From contig NZ_JABEBY010000015.1 in NCBI RefSeq assembly GCF_046719765.1, positions 1-64,000 on the forward strand: 64,000 nucleotides of DNA, read 5' to 3'. Below are positions 61,420 to 64,000 of the stretch, in pieces. Each line of letters begins with the position of its first letter. Within the stretch, counting starts at the first letter, position 1. A program made the position numbers and the translations under genes. Source of the DNA: Halonotius sp046719765 (GTDB lineage: Archaea; Halobacteriota; Halobacteria; Halobacteriales; Haloferacaceae). The notes under the pieces are model-generated. The model had not been told where the DNA came from. It was given only the letters and a program-made list of their open reading frames with translations, and searched no databases.

Positions 61420-63174
61420 ATGGTTGAGACGCTGCTCGCGGTTATCCCGCTGCTGATCGTGGCGGTGTTACTCGTTGGGCTGTTGTGGCCGGCCGTCCGG
61501 GTGATGCCGGTGGCGTGGGGGGCAGCCGCGGTGATCGCCTATACGGTCTGGGAGATGCCAGCCGACTACGTCGCGGCGGCCAGTCTCAGCGGCGTCATGG
61601 CGGCCATTGAGATCCTCTGGATCGTCTTCGGCGCGCTCGTCTTGCTCTATACCCTGATGCGGTCGGGGGCGGTCGACCGGATCAACGCCGGCTTCGCCAC
61701 GATCAGCGACGACCGGCGCGTCCAGGTGATCCTGCTGGGGTTCTTCTTGGCGACATTTATCGAGGGCGTCGCCGGATTCGGCACGCCCGCCGCGGTCGTC
61801 GCACCCTTGCTGCTCGCGTTGGGGTTCCCGGCGCTTGCGGCTGTCGTCGCCGCACTGATCGGCCACGCGGTGGCGACCGTCTTCGGCGCTGTCGGGACAC
61901 CGATCATCGTCGGCTTCGAGACGCCGCTATCGGCGGTCGAGACACAGATCGCCGACGGGACTGGGATGACGGTCGCCCAGTACGCCGCTGATGCAGCGAT
62001 CTACGCGGGGTTGTTCAACGGTATCCTCGGTACGTTCATCCCGCTGATCGCGGTGTCGATGGTCGTCTACTTCTTCGGCGAGGAGCGGACGCTGGCTCCC
62101 GTTTGGGAGGTCGTTCCGCTGGCGATCGTCGCCGGCCTCTCATTTGCGATCCCGTATGCGGGTGTGGCCTACCTCATCGGCCCGGAACTCCCCTCGTTGT
62201 TCGCCTCGATGATCGGGGCGGGGATCGTCGTCAGTCTTCTCAAGGCGGGGCTGTTCGAACCCGACACCCACTGGGACTTTCCGCCACGCGATGAGTGGCC
62301 CGACCACTGGGTCGGCGAGATCGAACCCGGCGGCGACGACGCCGGATCGACCGCCTCGACAGGGTCGGAAACGGGGGCTACAGCCGACGGCGGCACCGAG
62401 ATGGATACCCCGTCGGTCGAACCACCGTCGATGAGCCTGCTTCGGGCGTGGTCGCCGTACCTCATGCTCGTCGTGTTGCTGATCGGCACCCGCGTGATCG
62501 ATCCGGTGGCGACCTTCTTGCAGACGGGACCGCTGATGACTCTCACGTGGGACATCCTCGGCACCGGCGTCGAGGGCGCGATCGGGTGGGCGTACGTTCC
62601 AGGAACGTGGCTGTTGGTCAGCGCGCTCATTGCGATTCCGATCTTCGGCATGTCGGGCCAGCAGGTCAGTAGTGCCTGGAAGGAGGCCTTCAGCAAGATC
62701 ATCTCGCCCGCGGTCGTGTTGGTGTTTGTCATCGGGATGGTCGAGATCATGCTAACCACTAACGCCCACGGCACCGCGCCGGTCGACGGGAGCATGATCG
62801 TCGTCCTCGCGGAGGGAACCGCATCCGGGCTGGGGGCGGCGTACCCCCTGTTTGCGCCGGTCGTCGGTCTGATCGGCGCGTTCGTCGCCGGCTCGATCAC
62901 GGTCAGCAACATCACGTTTGCGGCCTTCCAGTTCGAGGTCGGAACCGCCCTCGAAATGCCGACGGCGGTGTTGCTCGCGGCCCAGACCATCGGCGCGGCA
63001 ATCGGCAACACCGTCGCCATCCACAACGTGATCGCCGCGCTGGCGACCGTCGGACTGGTCGGCTCAACCGGCCGGGTGATCCGGCTGAATCTGCTTCCGG
63101 TTGCCTACTATATTGCGGGCGGTGGACTGCTGACGCTGCTCGGCGTCTACGTTGTCTTCCCAACCGTGTTCTAA
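61420..63174 (+). CDS. lctP: L-lactate permease (LctP family)
   Basis: 584 residues from the ATG at 61420; the upstream frame is not used. About twelve to fourteen membrane helices. LctP marks are IEGVAGFGTPAAVVAPLLLA near residue 108-130 and AFVAGSITVSNITFAAFQFE late in the protein. A polar insert (about 285-335, rich in E, G, D, S and T) lies mid-protein. It takes up lactate, probably with protons. The dehydrogenase gene follows 45 bp downstream. Confidence 0.93.
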   Translation: MVETLLAVIPLLIVAVLLVGLLWPAVRVMPVAWGAAAVIAYTVWEMPADYVAAASLSGVMAAIEILWIVFGALVLLYTLMRSGAVDRINAGFATISDDRRVQVILLGFFLATFIEGVAGFGTPAAVVAPLLLALGFPALAAVVAALIGHAVATVFGAVGTPIIVGFETPLSAVETQIADGTGMTVAQYAADAAIYAGLFNGILGTFIPLIAVSMVVYFFGEERTLAPVWEVVPLAIVAGLSFAIPYAGVAYLIGPELPSLFASMIGAGIVVSLLKAGLFEPDTHWDFPPRDEWPDHWVGEIEPGGDDAGSTASTGSETGATADGGTEMDTPSVEPPSMSLLRAWSPYLMLVVLLIGTRVIDPVATFLQTGPLMTLTWDILGTGVEGAIGWAYVPGTWLLVSALIAIPIFGMSGQQVSSAWKEAFSKIISPAVVLVFVIGMVEIMLTTNAHGTAPVDGSMIVVLAEGTASGLGAAYPLFAPVVGLIGAFVAGSITVSNITFAAFQFEVGTALEMPTAVLLAAQTIGAAIGNTVAIHNVIAALATVGLVGSTGRVIRLNLLPVAYYIAGGGLLTLLGVYVVFPTVF

Positions 63175-63219
63175 AGACCACAGAACTGTATTAGGTACCA
63201 ACGACCGTGTGAGAACCCT

Positions 63220-64000
63220 ATGAGCAAACCAACACAGGGGTCGACACCCGTCGATCCAGCGACCGATGGACGAAGCAACTACGACTACCACAGCGACGAG
63301 ATCGAAGAGCCAGGCCTTGTCGCCGACCTCGATGCCCGCGTCGACGGCGAGGTTCGGTTCGACAGCTACACCCGGAACCTGTATGCGACCGACGCCAGCG
63401 CGTACCAGCAGCTGCCGATCGGCGTCGTCGTCCCGACCTCGACGGCCGACGTACAGGCGGTCATGGCGTACTGTGCCGACAACGACATCCCGGTGCTCCC
63501 GCGTGGCGGCGGCACCAGCCTCGCGGGCCAGACGGTCAACGAGGCGGTCGTCCTCGACTTCAAAAAGAAGCTGGACGCTGTCGTCGACATCGACCCCGAG
63601 GCCGGCACGGCAACCGCACAGCCGGGGATTACACTCGCGCGACTGAACGACAAACTGAAACCCCACGGCCTGAAGTACGCCCCTGATCCCGCATGGGGCG
63701 ACAAGAGCGTCCTCGGCGGCTGTATCGGCAACAACACGACCGGGGCGCACTCGCTGAAATACGAGAAGGCCGACGGCTATCTCGAAGCCGTGGAGGTCGT
63801 CCTCGCGGACGGCACGGTCACCACCTTCGAGTGGATGGCCGTCGACGAACTCCACGAGCGGGCCGAACAGGCCGCGGAACGCGACGATCCGGGGATCGAA
63901 GACCGGGTCTATGAGGTCGTCTCGGATATCCTCCGGAACCACCGCGAGGAGATCGAGGCACGGTATCCCGACCTGATGCGGAACGTCTCGGGGTACAACT
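63220..64000 (+). CDS. FAD-linked dehydrogenase, probably D-lactate dehydrogenase (cut by window edge)
   Basis: From the ATG at 63220 the frame is open to the window edge, giving 260 residues of the N-terminal FAD-binding domain. Family marks are SAYQQLPIGVVVPTSTADVQ, VLPRGGGTSLAGQTVNEAVV and DPAWGDKSVLGGCIGNNTTG. This is the GlcD/Dld type (PCMH FAD domain). In haloarchaea such genes commonly continue into a 4Fe-4S region. Its place 45 bp after lctP points to lactate oxidation. Confidence 0.9.
   Translation, partial: MSKPTQGSTPVDPATDGRSNYDYHSDEIEEPGLVADLDARVDGEVRFDSYTRNLYATDASAYQQLPIGVVVPTSTADVQAVMAYCADNDIPVLPRGGGTSLAGQTVNEAVVLDFKKKLDAVVDIDPEAGTATAQPGITLARLNDKLKPHGLKYAPDPAWGDKSVLGGCIGNNTTGAHSLKYEKADGYLEAVEVVLADGTVTTFEWMAVDELHERAEQAAERDDPGIEDRVYEVVSDILRNHREEIEARYPDLMRNVSGYN

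Noticed and set aside
61206..61427. 73-codon frame before the lactate permease
   Set aside because: Rich in Arg, Gln and Pro with no conserved look; more likely part of the control region.
98..64000. CRISPR array anywhere in the window
   Set aside because: No set of regularly spaced direct repeats and no cas gene was seen.

Overview
The window is a stretch of haloarchaeal chromosome (class Halobacteria). Several things point this way: mostly GC-rich DNA with very acidic proteins, archaeal ribosomal proteins S15 and S3Ae, the KEOPS subunit Pcc1, archaeal GatD, Tsr3, SepF, halocyanin, an archaeal-type 7S (SRP) RNA, and TATA-like boxes about 27 nt upstream of start codons that fit leaderless transcription. 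Genus cannot be fixed from the sequence alone.

Layout. 1-4.2 kb is less GC-rich and accessory in character: a partial gene, a TRAM-domain protein, an SH3-like small protein and a soluble six-PAS histidine kinase. 4.4-12.3 kb holds a zinc/HEAT-repeat protein, a LolA-like exported protein divergent from a MacB-type ABC exporter, an MFS carrier and membrane proteins. 12.4-13.1 kb is a VapBC pair. 13.2-19.0 kb has gatD, UspA proteins, a methyltransferase, the SRP RNA, an archaetidylserine-synthase-type enzyme and a halocyanin. 19.1-21.8 kb is the informational operon rps15-recJ-like-pcc1-rps3ae. At 22.1 kb a tRNA-Ala(GGC) is followed by partial copies of its own 3' end, an attachment-site-like scar, and by a gene whose TATA region lies inside a perfect inverted repeat. 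23-34 kb carries mostly housekeeping genes: HEAT protein, FKBP, a Zn/Cd P-type ATPase, Tsr3, a PUA protein, SepF, PrsW protease and an eIF-2B-like enzyme. 34.2-38.5 kb is succinate dehydrogenase (sdhC-D-B-A), unusually split by 765 bp of apparently non-coding DNA before sdhA. 38.6-39.3 kb is a second toxin-antitoxin-like pair. 40.3-41.1 kb is a regulator broken by a frameshift at a run of six G. 41.1-48.7 kb has msrB-msrA, enoyl-CoA hydratase, bioB, a DHH phosphoesterase, 6-phosphogluconate dehydrogenase, a membrane-anchored ferredoxin and dihydrofolate reductase.

The most unusual region is 48.7-52.9 kb. A strikingly AT-rich block carries one large secreted beta-helix/GLUG-repeat surface protein. 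It is bordered on both sides by broken genes: a frameshifted antitoxin-like gene and an orphan C-terminal coding remnant on the left, and a PAS-kinase remnant fused to a Cdc48 gene cut off just after its first Walker A on the right. This looks like a laterally acquired surface gene that landed in, or was accompanied by, deletion of resident genes.

From 53 kb on the chromosome is ordinary again: hsp20, a folC-folP fusion (with the nearby DHFR, folate synthesis), two overlapping Gfo/Idh/MocA oxidoreductases, a GAF/PAS histidine kinase, and a lactate permease followed by the start of an FAD-linked (probably D-lactate) dehydrogenase. The region upstream of the permease has two clear inverted repeats.

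No CRISPR array, intact transposase, integrase, replication origin or rRNA gene was recognised. No wholly new multi-gene system can be claimed. The best leads are the AT-rich surface-gene island, the LolA/MacB-like export unit in a cell type without an outer membrane, the split sdh operon, and the two operator-like or hairpin elements.
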